Counted from the stretch's first letter, positions 53,436-62,792 are shown. The stretch: DNA of 64,000 bases from an uncultured Sphingomonadaceae bacterium (GCA_947501325.1 CANMVC010000002.1:620001-684000), one strand, 5' to 3'. Translations and numbers: made by a program. The notes: generated from the sequence alone by a model not told the origin.

Positions 53436-55073
53436 CTAGACCATCAAAGACCGTTGCCCGCGCATCACCGTCCGGCTCTCACTGCCCTTCAGCACCGTTG
53501 ACTTTGCCCGGACCGTATCAAGGAAATGCCAGGTCGATGTCGCCTTTTCCGGTGTCAGAGATACGGTCATATAGCCACGATTAGATGTGTTACACCATTG
53601 CAACTGGTCATTGGTTTCCCGCACCGCCCGAGCCGCCGTCGCTGGATCTGCTCCGGATAGGTAGGATTCCAGGCCAGGCGAAGTCACGCTATGGCCGCCA
53701 AATTCGACACCCGCTGCGCCGCTGCCGGTTTCCAGGTTAAAAGCCCAGCCATTATGGCTATCGCCGGAGAGAACAATCAGGTCAGCATCGGCCTCCTGGG
53801 CGCCCATCAACGCCCGTTCCCGTGCCTGGGGATAGCCATCCCAGCTATCGAGATTGATCGGCAGACCGACTTTGGCCGCCAATGCGCCGACAGCGACCCG
53901 TGCCTTGGCGAAGGCCGGCGCATCATCGGCCAGCCAGTTGACGGCTTCTTGAGGTAATTTCAATTCGCCCATGACGCATTGCTGGCCCCAAACCTGCCAC
54001 TTGGTACCCGATGTCCGGGATTTACGCATTGCCTCGGTCAACCACGCTTCCTGGACCGCACCCAACATCTGCCGCTCGGGGTCTTGCCAGATGGTGTCGC
54101 GAAATGTTTCCAATGCGCTTTGTATATTTTCTTGACCCTGCAAGGCAGCAGCCAAATCTGCCGGTTCGCTGCGCCCGCCAATCCGGCTTTCGGTCAGGAA
54201 CAATGTCGCCAGATCGCCGATCTGATATTCGCTCCACAACGGCCCGCCATCATCGCGATCCCGCACCGGCATCCACTCGCGGTAAACCTGTTCTGCCGCC
54301 CGCTTGCGTACCTCCCAGTCACCTTCGGTCTTGGGTTGGTGATTCTGCGCGCCGCTCATGTGGGCGTCATTGGTAAACTCGTGATCATCCCACATTGCGA
54401 CCATCGGATAAAACTGATGGATGCGCTGCAAATCCGGGTCACTGCGATAGGCGGCGTAACGCAGCCGATAATCTGCGAGCTGTACAATCTCATGCCCGGG
54501 ATCAAGGGTTCGGCCTGCCAGTGCCTCTTTGGTCGAGGGATAGGTGCCTACGGGATATTCATAGAGATAGTCACCGCTATGCATGATCAGGTCGAGATCA
54601 TTGCGCTCAGCCGCATGGGCGTAAGCGTTGAAATAGCCGAAAGGCATATTGGAACAGCCAAAGACGCCGAGGTTAAATTTCTCGGTCGGCCCTTGCGGTA
54701 AAGTGCGCGTCCGGCCCGTAGATGACGTTGATCCATCCGCCGCGATAAAGCGGTAGAAATACCACTGGTTCTCCGAGAGATCCGGCGCGACAAATTTCGC
54801 AATATAATCGCGGCTGGCCGATGCAGTGGCTTCCCCAACCATTTTGGCGCCGGAGAAATCAACATTTTGCGCCATTTCAACGGTCAGCTTGTTGTCGCCG
54901 CCACCAACATATCGGGTCCAGAGCAACACCGAATTCTGCGAAGGCTCACCGCTCGCCACACCATGAGTGAATCCGCGTGCGCTGGCCATGGAAGCATAGG
55001 CAGGTGCAGACATCGCACCGAGGCCAAATGTGCCCAGAGCCATCAACTGGCGACGATCAATTTTAATGGTCAT
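53436..55073 (-). CDS. phoD: alkaline phosphatase D (PhoD) family protein
   Basis: A 545-residue phosphodiesterase/phosphatase of the PhoD family. The N-terminus has a Tat-like signal (DRRQLMALGTFGLGAMSAP). Metal-binding motifs: IMHSGDYLYEYP, ATWDDHEFTND-like AMWDDHEFTNDAHM, GGPLWSEYQIG, and the late LSGDSHNGW with GVEFGGHSVTSPG. The purple-acid-like fold uses Fe3+ and Ca2+ in PhoD of Bacillus. Periplasmic phosphate scavenging is the likely role. The DUF3667 gene ends four bases downstream? No: it lies upstream on the same strand, 3' next, with no gap for a promoter of its own. Confidence 0.92.
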   Translation of the reverse strand: MTIKIDRRQLMALGTFGLGAMSAPAYASMASARGFTHGVASGEPSQNSVLLWTRYVGGGDNKLTVEMAQNVDFSGAKMVGEATASASRDYIAKFVAPDLSENQWYFYRFIAADGSTSSTGRTRTLPQGPTEKFNLGVFGCSNMPFGYFNAYAHAAERNDLDLIMHSGDYLYEYPVGTYPSTKEALAGRTLDPGHEIVQLADYRLRYAAYRSDPDLQRIHQFYPMVAMWDDHEFTNDAHMSGAQNHQPKTEGDWEVRKRAAEQVYREWMPVRDRDDGGPLWSEYQIGDLATLFLTESRIGGRSEPADLAAALQGQENIQSALETFRDTIWQDPERQMLGAVQEAWLTEAMRKSRTSGTKWQVWGQQCVMGELKLPQEAVNWLADDAPAFAKARVAVGALAAKVGLPINLDSWDGYPQARERALMGAQEADADLIVLSGDSHNGWAFNLETGSGAAGVEFGGHSVTSPGLESYLSGADPATAARAVRETNDQLQWCNTSNRGYMTVSLTPEKATSTWHFLDTVRAKSTVLKGSESRTVMRGQRSLMV

Positions 55074-55076
55074 AAT

Positions 55077-56252
55077 TTATCCCAAAATACCAACTGCGAA
55101 CAGAATGGCGAAAAACAATGTCATGCTGATGACAGTGAAGACAAGCAACGCAGAAAGTCGGAGCAGAGCCTCAATTCTGGAGAGCTTATAGGCATGCCGC
55201 AGCTGTCGGTACATATGAAAAGGCGGATAAAAGACAAGCAAAGCCCCCCATATGGCTTGCGACACGCCAAGTGCCGCGAGAATGGCGCAAGTGATGAAAA
55301 GCAAGGACATGAAGCTGATCGAATAAGTGGTGAAAACGGCATGGTCGTAAAAATGATAACCACGACGACCGATCAGGGTGAGCCAAACAAATGGCAGCGA
55401 AATCGGGATCAGCAACCAGGCAAATTTATAGCCATTAGCCTTGAGCTTGTAGAGCAGCAGATCCGGATTTTCGTTTACGGCTTTGATTCCATCCCTGATC
55501 GTCTTATCCAGTTCCTTCGAACCGGTCGTCACGCTGCTGTCCTCGTTCAGAACATTGCCCTCTTGAATATCATCAAGGCCGGTCTGCAATTGATCAATCT
55601 CTTCTTTAGAAAAATTGCCCAGTTCAATAGCACCGTCACCCAATTTAACCTCAGGATAGGGCATGTCCTCCCCGGTCATGGTCGCCAGAAGATTGCGACC
55701 TTTCTTCAAATCAAGAAGATCCTGTTGCAATTTCCCCTGATCCGCAGCGGCGGCAGATTCCAGCTCTGCTTCCTTTTCGGTAATCTGCCGTTCGATATCG
55801 GCCGCTTGCATTACAACGCCGGTATTGAAGTCTTTGTTGGTCTCCGCTCCGTTGCCGCCCGAAAAGGGATCACCCAGGAAGGAAAAGACCGCGAACATCA
55901 TGAACACGGAAAACAAGAACAATGCCATGGGAGAGATAAACCGTGCGCGCTGACCATGGATATAGCGCCGGGTCAAGTCTCCCGGTTTCCATGCCAAAAG
56001 AGGCAGTGTGTGCCAGAATTTGCCTTCGAAGTGCAGAACACCATGCAGGATATCATGCCAAAACGCGCCGATAGAGCGGTGGATATGCAGCGGCTGTCCG
56101 CAATTGCTACAAAAGCTTCCAGTGACCGGCGCTTGGCAGTTGAGACATACGCCCGGATCACCGGCGATGGCGTCGCTATTTCCCCCCTCGACTGCTTTCG
56201 CAATCAAAGCGCCTTCAATGGCCGTTCCGGCTGCGTCAAATTCCCCCGACAT
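55077..56252 (-). CDS. DUF3667 membrane protein with zinc-ribbon-like N-terminus
   Basis: A 391-residue protein from ATG 56252. Two CxxC knuckles (CLNCQAPV and CSNCGQP) near the N-terminus form a zinc-ribbon-like unit, followed by the conserved HDILHGVLHFEGKFWHTL and LLAWKPGDLTRRYIHGQRARFISPM region and several membrane segments (FLFSVFMMFAVFSFLG; FAWLLIPISLPFVWLTLIG; and two near the C-terminus). A long charged coiled-coil insert lies between segments. Function unknown. Its stop is four bases upstream of the phoD start, so the two are co-transcribed. Confidence 0.88.
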   Translation of the reverse strand: MSGEFDAAGTAIEGALIAKAVEGGNSDAIAGDPGVCLNCQAPVTGSFCSNCGQPLHIHRSIGAFWHDILHGVLHFEGKFWHTLPLLAWKPGDLTRRYIHGQRARFISPMALFLFSVFMMFAVFSFLGDPFSGGNGAETNKDFNTGVVMQAADIERQITEKEAELESAAAADQGKLQQDLLDLKKGRNLLATMTGEDMPYPEVKLGDGAIELGNFSKEEIDQLQTGLDDIQEGNVLNEDSSVTTGSKELDKTIRDGIKAVNENPDLLLYKLKANGYKFAWLLIPISLPFVWLTLIGRRGYHFYDHAVFTTYSISFMSLLFITCAILAALGVSQAIWGALLVFYPPFHMYRQLRHAYKLSRIEALLRLSALLVFTVISMTLFFAILFAVGILG

Positions 56253-56330
56253 GCGAAAGAGTTTTCGCCAATTTGACGAATAAGGCAAGCTGCATTTTGC
56301 ATTGGCCGCTTGCCCTTCATATTCCCGAAA

Positions 56331-56639
56331 TTACATATCCATCGCTTGGGCGACTTCGACACTGCCATGGTCCATGATCGGACAGCCTTTGGCCATCGTA
56401 ACGGCCGCATCCATATCAGGCGCTTCGATTAGGGAAAAACCGGAAATGGGATTGCTGCCGCCATCATCGGCGACACCTTTGGCCGAAACCGTTTTAGACG
56501 GACCAGCCGGATTGCCCTCATCCACCACCGCATCACCGAGCCCCGCCAACCAAGTGTTCCAGCGATCCATCACTTCAGCACCTTCTTCGGGCGATTCTGG
56601 CGGTTTGCCGCCGTGATAAGCAAAGATAAATTTGGGCAT
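56331..56639 (-). CDS. YciI-related protein
   Basis: A 102-residue dimeric alpha-beta barrel protein of the YCII-related (DGPF) family: FIFAYHGGKPPESPEEGAEV, WNTWLAGLGDAVVDEGNP, SGFSLIEAPDMDAAVTMAKGCP. No fixed biochemical role; some members are small-molecule hydrolases or dehydrochlorinase-like. It is third in an ArsR-SRPBCC-YciI operon, a repeated bacterial arrangement. Start MPKF at 56639 is preferred to the ATG two codons before. Confidence 0.88.
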   Translation of the reverse strand: MPKFIFAYHGGKPPESPEEGAEVMDRWNTWLAGLGDAVVDEGNPAGPSKTVSAKGVADDGGSNPISGFSLIEAPDMDAAVTMAKGCPIMDHGSVEVAQAMDM

Positions 56640-56675
56640 AGTCATTCTCCTTTTTGGTTTGGGGTTAAATGGGGC

Positions 56676-57119
56676 TCAAGCGGCTACCTGCTCGGCATAG
56701 CGTTCCAGCTTGACGAGGCTGGAAGTCCAGCCGCTTTCGTGATTGTGTGCGCTATCGTCATCAGGCAGATTGCGATGCAGCATTGTAAAATCGGTGCCAC
56801 CCTTGCCGTCGCTTTCGACGGTAAAATGCACCTCACTCTCATGACCGCGCTTGTCGTCATCATCATGCCACGCCCAGGTGAAGCTGACGCTCTTGCAGTG
56901 TTCAACAGACAGCACCTCTCCGGTAACCTTGTATATACCGCCTTCGCTATTCTTCATGATCGACATCCACGGACCGGGACGGGAAAAATCAAGCTCATGC
57001 TCGGCCAATATGATGCCCTCAGGGCCCCACCACTTGCTGAGATGTTGTGTCTGCGTCACAAAATCGAAAACCTTTTCCGGGGGCGCAGCAAAATGCCGTT
57101 TCATTTCCAAGTCAGCCAT
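56676..57119 (-). CDS. SRPBCC/AHSA1-domain protein
   Basis: A 147-residue START-like protein of the AHSA1 family: MKRHFAAPPEKVFDFVTQTQHLSKWWGPEG is the classical opening; SIMKNSEGGIYKVTGEVLSV and a C-terminal HRNLPDDDSAHNHESGWTSS complete it. The family binds hydrophobic ligands. The start lies eight bases inside the ArsR gene end, so the two are translationally coupled. Confidence 0.9.
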   Translation of the reverse strand: MADLEMKRHFAAPPEKVFDFVTQTQHLSKWWGPEGIILAEHELDFSRPGPWMSIMKNSEGGIYKVTGEVLSVEHCKSVSFTWAWHDDDDKRGHESEVHFTVESDGKGGTDFTMLHRNLPDDDSAHNHESGWTSSLVKLERYAEQVAA

Positions 57120-57459
57120 TTTCGTCCTTCTCCTCTTTTTCTTTAGTGTCAGCGTTCAGAGCATGCTCCAACCGATCGAAGCTGGTCTCCCAGAATTCGC
57201 GATAGGTGATTATCCAGGCGGAAATCTGACGCACCGCTTCGGGCCGCACCGAATAGAGCCGCCGCTGTTTGTCCGTCCGCTGCTCGACCAGCCCTGCCTC
57301 CCGCAGCACTTTGAGATGGCGTGAAAAGGCGGGCGAAGAAATCGGCGCGGTATCGGCAATGTCACCGGCGCTTAGCTCGCCTTCCTGCAACAAACGATCA
57401 ACAATCGCGAAACGTGTCGGGTCGCCCAGCGCGGCAAATATCGGGGAAAGCTGTTCCAT
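57112..57459 (-). CDS. ArsR-family transcriptional regulator
   Basis: A 115-residue winged-helix regulator: FAALGDPTRFAIVDRLLQEG, ISSPAFSRHLKVLREAGLVEQRTDKQRRLYSV. No metal-binding Cys motif (ELCVCDL) is present, so it is the non-metal type usual beside AHSA1-domain genes. It is first in the operon and probably represses it through the dyad at 57489-57506. Confidence 0.92.
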   Translation of the reverse strand: MEQLSPIFAALGDPTRFAIVDRLLQEGELSAGDIADTAPISSPAFSRHLKVLREAGLVEQRTDKQRRLYSVRPEAVRQISAWIITYREFWETSFDRLEHALNADTKEKEEKDENG

Positions 57460-57488
57460 ATCACTCCAATGATTAACTGATTCGTTAT

Positions 57489-57506
57489 TTAACTTATATG
57501 TTAAGT
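57489..57506. promoter_or_regulatory. candidate ArsR operator
   Basis: Overlapping dyads TTAAC-TTATAT-GTTAA (57489-57504) and ACTTA-TATGT-TAAGT (57492-57506) lie 30 bases upstream of the ArsR start, in an AT-rich stretch. The size and AT-rich dyad shape are usual for ArsR-family operators. Binding is inferred. Confidence 0.55.
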
Positions 57507-57667
57507 AAAAAGAGTCAATTCCAGATTGCGTCGCGGAAAAGGCTCACTGTGTCGCAGGGTGGGAAAGTGGGTTGCGGGTTTGGCGCGGCAACATCGTCAT
57601 CTCTCTGTTCATGTTCGGATCCTTATTGACGAACATTATTTGGCAATCAAAAACGGATAAAGTTGAT

Positions 57668-58354
57668 ATGATAATTTCCCAGCGCTCCGCATCCCTTGGC
57701 TTCACACTTCTGTCCGCATGCTGTCTGGTGTCGACGCCTGCTCTTGCACAAACACCGCTACAGCGGGCAATGGATGCGCCAACGCGCGGTCCGGCCTATT
57801 CCTATGATATCAGCTATAGCACGCCGAAAATAAAAGCCGCTGGCCGCATCGACCCAACCCGTCCGGTTGGCAAACGGGTGACGGTCACCCGTCCAGCGAA
57901 ATCGGCCTGGACAAAGGAATTTAAAGAAGCTGTCGCGGAAGCGGAAAAAAACGGGGACAAGGATTTCTGGTGCAGCGCGATGTTCGAAAGCATTCCGGCC
58001 AATGCGCGCTTGATCAGCGAAACCGCGACAACGGCAACTTATGCGTTCAAACCAAAACTGAATATGGAAAACAAAGACGACGCAAAATTCACCAAGAACC
58101 TGACTGGCAGGGTCACCGTCGACAAAAAAGCGCCAGCGATCTTGAGCTACCACCTGACGGCACCAAAATCTTTCAAGATCAATTTGCTGGCCCGGATCAA
58201 TAGCTTCAATCTCGACTTAAGCTGCGCCAGGGCACCGGATGGAAGGACCTATGTGAAGCGATCTGAAGTCAAGGTTTCCGGTTCCGCCTTGGGGAAGAGT
58301 TTTAGCGAAAACAGGCTGCAGCAGCATGGCGGACTGAAACGGGCATCGCGCTAG
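57668..58354 (+). CDS. exported protein, function unknown
   Basis: A 228-residue protein from ATG 57668, which starts a good signal peptide (LGFTLLSACCLVSTPALA). The mature part is predicted beta-rich and basic (RVTVTRPAKSAWTKEFKEAV, RVTVDKKAPAILSYHLTAPK), with two Cys (FWCSAMF and DLSCARA). No family is recognised with confidence. The frame is open from 57572 but that extension includes a second hydrophobic stretch and is unlikely. Confidence 0.72.
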   Translation: MIISQRSASLGFTLLSACCLVSTPALAQTPLQRAMDAPTRGPAYSYDISYSTPKIKAAGRIDPTRPVGKRVTVTRPAKSAWTKEFKEAVAEAEKNGDKDFWCSAMFESIPANARLISETATTATYAFKPKLNMENKDDAKFTKNLTGRVTVDKKAPAILSYHLTAPKSFKINLLARINSFNLDLSCARAPDGRTYVKRSEVKVSGSALGKSFSENRLQQHGGLKRASR

Positions 58355-58475
58355 CCCTGACCCGTCCCTTGGCTTGTTAAGGGCTCACCCACCTTGCATC
58401 ACGCGCAGAATAGCGTATAATGTTATAACATCACATATATTTACTGGAGTCATATTAAAAACGGGAGAGAGAGAA

Positions 58476-58931
58476 ATGCCAACATACAGACCAACTTTTC
58501 GTCAACATGGTATTCGCGTTTCGCAGAGTCAGCCCATGTCGCAACTGAACATCACACCGCTTATTGATGTGCTTCTGGTCCTGTTAGTCATGATGATGCT
58601 CTCCATTCCCGTCGCTACACACAAGGTTGAGGTCGAGCTGCCGCCCCCTGGTGCCGGATCGGGTGAGCCGCCCAAAGTAAACATATTACGCATCAACGGT
58701 GCCGGTTCGACCCTGTGGAATGGTGAAGTGGTGACGGCGGCGAAGCTCAAATCGCTGCTCGCGAACATGGCCAAAGATCCCGATCTGCCACAGCTACACA
58801 TGCAGACGGATGGTAATGCCCGTTACGAGATATTTGATCATACGATTGCCACCGTGAAACGCTCTGGTGTTCAGGCCATCGGCTTTGTCGGTAACAAGCA
58901 ATTTGCCAAATGGGATGACGCACCGAATTGA
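58476..58931 (+). CDS. exbD: ExbD/TolR-type biopolymer transport protein
   Basis: A 151-residue ExbD-family protein. The single membrane segment (LIDVLLVLLVMMMLSIPVATH) contains the proton-channel Asp in the usual NITPLIDVLLVLL motif, followed by a periplasmic domain (VNILRINGAGSTLWNGEVV). Such proteins work with ExbB/TolQ and a TonB-type protein to energise the outer membrane. No exbB or tonB is adjacent, so it is an orphan here. ATG 58476 has GGGAGAGAGAGA upstream. Confidence 0.9.
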   Translation: MPTYRPTFRQHGIRVSQSQPMSQLNITPLIDVLLVLLVMMMLSIPVATHKVEVELPPPGAGSGEPPKVNILRINGAGSTLWNGEVVTAAKLKSLLANMAKDPDLPQLHMQTDGNARYEIFDHTIATVKRSGVQAIGFVGNKQFAKWDDAPN

Positions 58932-58979
58932 CTCCCCTGCTCCGGGCTGACAAATTGGATTCCCATTGGGGAGACTGTG

Positions 58980-59636
58980 ATGATTGGTCCGGAGCTTTTC
59001 GCCTTTTTGAGGGAATTGGAACAGAATAACGACCGCGAGTGGTTCAAGGCGCAGAAAAAACGCTATGAAGCAGAAGTCGTCGATCCGGTTACCGATTTCA
59101 TCGCCAATATGGTCCCGCGCGTTGCAGCGATCAGCCCGCATATCATCGTCGACCCGCGGCCCAATGGCGGCAGCCGCTTTCGCATCTATCGCGACACGCG
59201 TTTTTCCAAGGACAAGAGCCCGTATAAGACCCATGTCGGTTGCCAGTTTCGCCACGAAGCGGGAAAGGACGCCCACGCGCCGGGATTTTATGTCCATCTC
59301 GGCCCTGGCGAGGTCTTCTTCGGTGGTGGCGTGTGGGGACCGCAAGGGGAAGCGCTGCGCCAGATCCGCCAGCGTATCGTTGACAAGCCTGCCCGCTGGG
59401 AAGAAGCGGTCGAAGACCTCGACCTGCGTGGCGATCAACTGGTGCGTGCACCCAAAGGTTTTGACGCAGAGCATCCCCTGATCGACGACCTGCGCCGCAA
59501 AAGTTTCTTCAGCATGCAGGACGCCGATGAGAAACTCGCCACGTCGTCCAAATTTGAGGATGCCGTCGATGCACAGTTCCAGAAAGTCGCGCCGCTGATG
59601 GGCTTTGTTGCCGATGCCATGGGCGTGAAATTCTAA
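58980..59636 (+). CDS. DUF2461 (TIGR02453) family protein
   Basis: A 218-residue cytosolic protein of the DUF2461 family: FLRELEQNNDREWFKAQKKRYE, FRIYRDTRFSKDKSPYKTH, GFYVHLGPGEVFFGGGVWGP and the late DLRRKSFFSMQDADEKL. Function unknown. A GGGGAGACTG ribosome site precedes; GTG 58977 one codon upstream is an alternative start. Its end lies a few bases before the convergent SDR gene. Confidence 0.92.
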   Translation: MIGPELFAFLRELEQNNDREWFKAQKKRYEAEVVDPVTDFIANMVPRVAAISPHIIVDPRPNGGSRFRIYRDTRFSKDKSPYKTHVGCQFRHEAGKDAHAPGFYVHLGPGEVFFGGGVWGPQGEALRQIRQRIVDKPARWEEAVEDLDLRGDQLVRAPKGFDAEHPLIDDLRRKSFFSMQDADEKLATSSKFEDAVDAQFQKVAPLMGFVADAMGVKF

Positions 59637-59648
59637 GCCGCCCCTGCG

Positions 59649-60404
59649 CTAGATGCTCAAGCCACCATCCACAGCGAATGCGGCACCAGTTGCAAATTTG
59701 CTTTCATCAGAAGCCAGATAGACCAGCAAATGCGCAATATCATCGGGCTCTCCCATATGCCCAACCGGCTGGGCCAGAGCAAAGGATTGCTCCGTTGCGG
59801 CGGGATCAGGCGTTCCGTCGATCACGCTTTGCACGTTGGGTGTCATGATCGTTCCGGGCAGCACCGCGTTGACCCGCACGCCGTTTTTTTCCCTCGCGCA
59901 ATATAGCGCGATGGATTTCGTCAGCATCGGAATGGCCGCCTTTGCCGAATTATAGGCGACGAGATCCGCGCTCGCGCTGATCGCCGCTGCGGATGAAAAA
60001 TTTATCATCGAACCACCGGTCTTGCTCATCAAATCCATCGCGGATTTGCAGCCGAGGAAAATGGAATCCACATCGACAGTGTAACAGCGTTTGAAATCTT
60101 CATAGCTGACGTCGGCAATAGAGCCGAAGACCGTAACTGCCGCGTTGTTAATCAACACGTCCAGCCGGCCATATTCCGATTCCACATAACTTATCACCTC
60201 AGTCCAGCGATCGGGGTCCGTCACGTCCTGTTCAAGAAATTCCACGTTGTCGCCAAGCTCCTGTGACGTTTTCTCGCCCACCGCTACATTATGGTCGGTA
60301 ATCACAACACGCGCGCCTTCTTCCAACAATCGGATGGCTGCAGCCTTGCCCAATCCCATTGCGCCACCCGTCAGCAATATAACCTTGTCCTGCACGCGCC
60401 CCAT
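59649..60404 (-). CDS. short-chain dehydrogenase/reductase
   Basis: A 251-residue NAD(P)-dependent SDR: cofactor motif TGGAMGLG, NNAAV, catalytic Ser in NFSSAAAIS, Tyr and Lys in YNSAK, and the C-terminal GAAFAVDGG of classical SDRs. ATG 60404 was chosen; the open frame continues 60 codons upstream over the start region of the divergent oxidoreductase gene and is not likely coding. Asp at the end of beta-2 (VVITDHN) suggests NAD preference. Confidence 0.92.
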   Translation of the reverse strand: MGRVQDKVILLTGGAMGLGKAAAIRLLEEGARVVITDHNVAVGEKTSQELGDNVEFLEQDVTDPDRWTEVISYVESEYGRLDVLINNAAVTVFGSIADVSYEDFKRCYTVDVDSIFLGCKSAMDLMSKTGGSMINFSSAAAISASADLVAYNSAKAAIPMLTKSIALYCAREKNGVRVNAVLPGTIMTPNVQSVIDGTPDPAATEQSFALAQPVGHMGEPDDIAHLLVYLASDESKFATGAAFAVDGGLSI

Positions 60405-60567
60405 GTTCCATCTCCTGTTTCCTTGCTTCGCCGCTCTTACTGCTATCCGGGAACCGATTTTGGCAATGCACAGAATAGATACTGCGCAAACACTATCGTC
60501 CTGCACAGTTTTGCCAGTCGCACTGTCGGCTATCACTGATACTGTCGGCATAATTAGGAGATAAATT

Positions 60568-62706
60568 GTGGCTGTTGAGATCAAAAGAAGCTTTTGCCGA
60601 TTCTGTCATGCCAGCTGTGCGATGCTGGTGGATGTGGAAGATAATAAGATCAAAGCGGTGCGCGGTGACAAGGAAGATCATCTGTTTAAAGGCTATACCT
60701 GCATCAAGGGCCGCCAATTGACCGATATGCACAACCTGCCCGACCGGATGATCACTAGCAAAATCCGCCAACCCGATGGCACGTTCAAGGATATTGCGAC
60801 CGCTGATGCGCTGGCACTGGCTGGCGCGCAGATGAAGAAGATGGTCGAAGAGCACGGTCCCCACAGCATCGCGGTATATTGCGGCACCAACGCGTTTCAG
60901 AACAGTGCTGTGCTTGGCACATCCTACGCTTTTGCGCAGGGAATCGGCTCGCGCAACTGGTACACCAGCGTCACCGTTGACCAGCCCGCAAAAGTTTTCA
61001 CGACCGCGCGCTATGGCATGTGGATGGGTGGCGGCAATGCCTTCACCGATTCAGACGTGGCGATGTTTGTCGGCAACAATCCGATCGTATCGCATTATTC
61101 CGGCGGCATGCCGACATCTTCTCCCTCTCGCGGTCTGCAGGACGCACAGGAACGTGGACTCAAGTTAATCGTCGCTGATCCGCGTGTCAGCGACATGGCC
61201 CGGCGGGCCGACGTGCATCTGCCCGTCAAACCGGGCGAGGACCCTGCCCTGCTCGCTGGCATGCTCAACGTCATTTTCGCCGAAAAGCTGTTCGACCAGA
61301 ATTTCGTCGCCGCCCATGTGGATGGCGTTGAAGAGCTGGAAGCAGCGGTTAAATCGATGACGCCCGATGTTGCCGCAAAGCGCGCCGGCGTGGATAAGGA
61401 CGAACTGATCAAGGCCGCGCGCATGTTCGCTGGCGCTAACAAGGGCCGCGTCGTAACCGGAACGGGTCCGGAAATGGCGGGTAATGGCACGCTTACGGAA
61501 TATCTCGTGGCATCGCTCAACATATTATGCGCGCGTTTCAATCAGGAAGGCGAAAGGGTCTCCGCCCCGATGGTGTTCAATCCCGTCAGCGGCGCCCCAA
61601 AAAAAGCACAAGTTGCGCCGCCTGTTCCGATGTTCGGCGAAGGTTTTCCCAAGTCCCGCATTCGTGGCCTCGGTCATCTGGGCAAAGAAATGCCATGCAA
61701 TGTATTGGCTGACGAGATTTTGACGCCGGGAGAAGGCCAGATCAAAGCGCTGATCTCGATTGGTGGCAACCCCGAAATTGCCTTCCCCGATCAGCACAAG
61801 GTCCGTCGCGCACTCGAAGAATGCGAATTGTTCATTCAGGTTGACCCCTGGATGTCCGCCAGCGCCAAACGCGCCGACATGATCCTGGCGCCCAGCATGT
61901 GCCTGGAACGCGAAGATATTAACAACGTCTCCGACGCCTTCACCGAGGAAGCTTATGCCCATTATACCGAGGCCATGGTTCCGCCACCCGGTGACACGAT
62001 GGACGAATATGAAATGCTCTGGTGGCTGGCCAAGCATATGGGTATTGAAATGAACTATCCCGGCGGCTCCGTCTCGATGTATGAATGTCCCGACAAAGCG
62101 ACCGTTCTCGACCTGATTTCCGAAGGCTCATTGCTCAAACCGAGCAAGGCCAAAGCGGATGCGGCGGCACTCGAACGCAAGGGCGCGGCGATCACTTACG
62201 ACGAGTTGCACCCGGTTGTCGGGCCAGCCGATCCGGACAGTGAAAACCGTTTTGATCTCAATGCCGGTGCCATGCCGAGCCAGTTGATCGATTACGCGGC
62301 CAATGACCCCGTGAAGGACGGCTTTGACTTCCGCCTGATCTCACGCCGTTCCAAGCATCGCTACAACAGCAACGGCCATCCCTTCCCGAAACTGGTTGAG
62401 AAAATGCCAACCAATCCGGCGTTCATCAATCCCGAAGATATGGCCAAAGCGGGCATCGACGACGGCGCGATTATCGAAATCACGTCCCCGACGGCCTCTA
62501 TCTTTGGAATGGCCAAAGCCGACGAGAAAGTCCGTCCAGGCGTGATCTCCATGAGCCACGCTTTTGGCGATAGCGACGCCGGCAAGGATGACGTCATGAC
62601 CAAGGGTGGTTCCACCAACCGCCTGATTGTCGATGATGATTGGCTGGACCCCATTACTGGTCAAGCGGTACAGAGCGCCATACCGGTCCGGGTGAGCGCA
62701 GCCTGA
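60568..62706 (+). CDS. molybdopterin-dependent oxidoreductase (bis-MGD type)
   Basis: A 712-residue DMSO-reductase-superfamily catalytic subunit. An N-terminal [4Fe-4S] site is formed by CRFCHASC and a fourth Cys in YTCIKG; MGD-binding stretches follow (AVYCGTNAFQNSA, VGNNPIVSHYSGG, LKLIVADPRVSD, RVVTGTGPEMAGNG) with a C-terminal molydop_binding domain (LISRRSKHRYNSNGHPFPKL). No Cys, Sec or Ser with the usual CH/UH context is seen at the molybdenum-ligand region (TVDQPAKVFTTARYG). Start is GTG 60568 with TAGGAGA upstream. No signal peptide; no electron-transfer partner is adjacent. Substrate unknown. Confidence 0.88.
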   Translation: MAVEIKRSFCRFCHASCAMLVDVEDNKIKAVRGDKEDHLFKGYTCIKGRQLTDMHNLPDRMITSKIRQPDGTFKDIATADALALAGAQMKKMVEEHGPHSIAVYCGTNAFQNSAVLGTSYAFAQGIGSRNWYTSVTVDQPAKVFTTARYGMWMGGGNAFTDSDVAMFVGNNPIVSHYSGGMPTSSPSRGLQDAQERGLKLIVADPRVSDMARRADVHLPVKPGEDPALLAGMLNVIFAEKLFDQNFVAAHVDGVEELEAAVKSMTPDVAAKRAGVDKDELIKAARMFAGANKGRVVTGTGPEMAGNGTLTEYLVASLNILCARFNQEGERVSAPMVFNPVSGAPKKAQVAPPVPMFGEGFPKSRIRGLGHLGKEMPCNVLADEILTPGEGQIKALISIGGNPEIAFPDQHKVRRALEECELFIQVDPWMSASAKRADMILAPSMCLEREDINNVSDAFTEEAYAHYTEAMVPPPGDTMDEYEMLWWLAKHMGIEMNYPGGSVSMYECPDKATVLDLISEGSLLKPSKAKADAAALERKGAAITYDELHPVVGPADPDSENRFDLNAGAMPSQLIDYAANDPVKDGFDFRLISRRSKHRYNSNGHPFPKLVEKMPTNPAFINPEDMAKAGIDDGAIIEITSPTASIFGMAKADEKVRPGVISMSHAFGDSDAGKDDVMTKGGSTNRLIVDDDWLDPITGQAVQSAIPVRVSAA

Positions 62707-62792
62707 CGGCAATAGCTTTGGCTATACTGATCGGTCGCAAGACGCGAAGCAGCGGTTATGCGGTGAAAGGCAATATAGACAAACATCTATAA

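Noticed and set aside
60405-60584. Extended SDR start upstream of 60404
   Set aside because: It would overlap the ribosome site and start of the divergent oxidoreductase and has no family similarity.
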